A DNA stretch of 5,980 bases from Candidatus Competibacteraceae bacterium (GTDB taxonomy: Bacteria; Pseudomonadota; Gammaproteobacteria; Competibacterales; Competibacteraceae). A model generated the notes under the pieces. That model was not told where the DNA came from and did no database searches. It saw nothing but the letters and a program-made list of their open reading frames with translations. The translations under genes and the position numbers were made by a program. The stretch lies in the NCBI GenBank assembly GCA_007120095.1, contig SKOM01000183.1:1-5980 (forward strand), written 5' to 3'. Of this stretch, positions 5,399-5,980 are shown piece after piece (position 1 is the stretch's first letter; each line of letters starts with the position of its first letter).

Positions 5399-5818
5399 AT
5401 GAAACACCTGTATCAAGCGCTTTTGGTCTGTATTTTGATCGCGGGCAGTATCGTCATGCCGACATTCGCGGATGACCCAGACCCCCTGTTCATCAATCTA
5501 ACCACGGACGATGCGCACCGTGCCCGCATGGGTATTATGTTTGGCAAAAATCAGTTCGAGCGTGGACATCCGCTGACGATTTTCCTGAATGACAGAGCGG
5601 TGTTCGTCGGCTCCAGCGCCAACGCCGAACGCTTCGCCCAGCACCAGCAAGTGCTGACGGAACTTGTCAACACAGGGGCCACGGTTATAGTATGCCCGAT
5701 GTGTAAGCAGCATTATGGTGTCAAAGAGGACGATTTGCTTCCGGGTTTGCAACTCGGTAACCCCGAACTCACCGGAGGCGCGTTGTTCACAAGCGGTACC
5801 CAAACCCTGACCTGGTAG
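5399..5818 (+). CDS. Exported DsrE-family protein with CPMC motif
   Basis: The 139-residue protein begins with a clear signal peptide: MKH, a hydrophobic core (about 5-20) and likely cleavage after PTFA at residue 24. The mature domain resembles small DsrE/DsrF/TusD-fold proteins. It has a first strand DPLFINLTTDD (28-38), a helix rich in ALA-type residues through FGKNQFERGH (48-57), a strand LTIFLND (59-65), a helix around AERFAQHQQVLTELVNTG (76-93), then TVIVCPMCKQHYGV (95-108) with cysteines C99 and C102, and a conserved-looking NPELTGGALF (121-130) near the end. Cytoplasmic relatives pass persulfide sulfur between proteins. Exported versions with a CPMC-type motif are found in many proteobacteria, but their role is not well settled. 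A role in periplasmic sulfur or thiol handling is inference. The gene stands alone in view, preceded by a palindrome and a long leader (about 130 bp). Confidence 0.85.
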   Translation: MKHLYQALLVCILIAGSIVMPTFADDPDPLFINLTTDDAHRARMGIMFGKNQFERGHPLTIFLNDRAVFVGSSANAERFAQHQQVLTELVNTGATVIVCPMCKQHYGVKEDDLLPGLQLGNPELTGGALFTSGTQTLTW

Positions 5819-5980
5819 TCGTATCGGGAAACCCATTGATACACCCATAGGAGCTAGCAACTGTTCTTTAATTCTCGATTAAAAGTTTTCACATCTGCTC
5901 AGGATGAGCAGGTTTAAGAGCTGCTAAAAGCAGTTTAACGGCAGGGTGACAGAGCACATCGCAAGTGGCGGGGCTTAGGC
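5819..5980. other. Right-edge stretch without a supported gene
   Basis: After the DsrE-like gene this AT-richer stretch holds an imperfect repeat TTTAAT/ATTAAA (5867-5872 with 5878-5883, 5-base loop) and the two hairpins listed separately. One minus-strand frame is open from the window edge to a TGA at 5889-5891 (about 30 codons), which is too short to call. Confidence 0.5.
5895..5938. repeat. Two adjacent hairpins sharing a CTGCT/AGCAG stem
   Basis: The first hairpin has CTGCTCA (5895-5901) with TGAGCAG (5905-5911) and a 3-base loop. The second has CTGCT (5921-5925) with AGCAG (5929-5933) and a 3-base loop, flanked by TTAA on both sides (5914-5917 and 5935-5938) that can extend it. Because the stems share sequence, AGCAG of the first (5907-5911) can also pair with CTGCT of the second, giving alternative folds. 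They lie 77 bp past the DsrE-like stop and may help end that transcript, although only short T-runs follow. Confidence 0.55.

Noticed and set aside
5889..5980. Possible C-terminal end of a minus-strand gene entering from the right edge
   Set aside because: About 30 open codons are expected often by chance, the hairpins at 5895-5938 overlap it, and no family is recognised.

Overview
This window looks like an ordinary chromosomal stretch from a gammaproteobacterium with moderately high GC content. The main reason is gene order. uvrC, pgsA, tRNA-Gly(GCC), tRNA-Cys(GCA) and tRNA-Leu(UAA) follow one another on the plus strand, the same order as uvrC-pgsA-glyW-cysT-leuZ in Escherichia coli. The quinone-linked (class 2) PyrD and the closely E. 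coli-like N termini of UvrC and PgsA point the same way. I cannot name the genus from this sequence alone.

Layout from left to right. Bases 1-99 lie downstream of pyrD and hold a degenerate REP-like hairpin. pyrD (pyrimidine synthesis, minus strand, 100-1152) diverges from uvrC (excision-repair nuclease, 1212-3032) across a 59-bp gap. pgsA (phosphatidylglycerophosphate synthase, 3039-3614) follows uvrC by 6 bp and probably depends on it for translation. A near-consensus promoter lies across the end of pgsA and drives three tRNA genes (3642-3963). A terminator-like hairpin sits between the first and second tRNA. A sirtuin-type deacylase gene (cobB-like, minus strand, 3966-4661) converges on the tRNA cluster with only 2 bp between them.

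The right third is less typical. A short minus-strand ORF (4902-5138) encodes a possible exported peptide with faint FecR-like character, and may be a gene remnant. A perfect palindrome (5257-5271) lies ahead of a clear gene for an exported DsrE-like protein with a CPMC motif (5399-5818). The last 160 bases contain two adjacent hairpins and no convincing gene.

The genes do not form one pathway. They are housekeeping functions (pyrimidine synthesis, DNA repair, phospholipid synthesis, tRNA supply) next to two accessory genes: an NAD-dependent deacylase and a periplasmic sulfur-relay-like protein. I found no CRISPR array, insertion sequence, phage gene or convincing new multi-gene system. The points most worth checking are the sirtuin that lacks the zinc-binding cysteines, the terminator inside the tRNA cluster, and the palindrome upstream of the DsrE-like gene.
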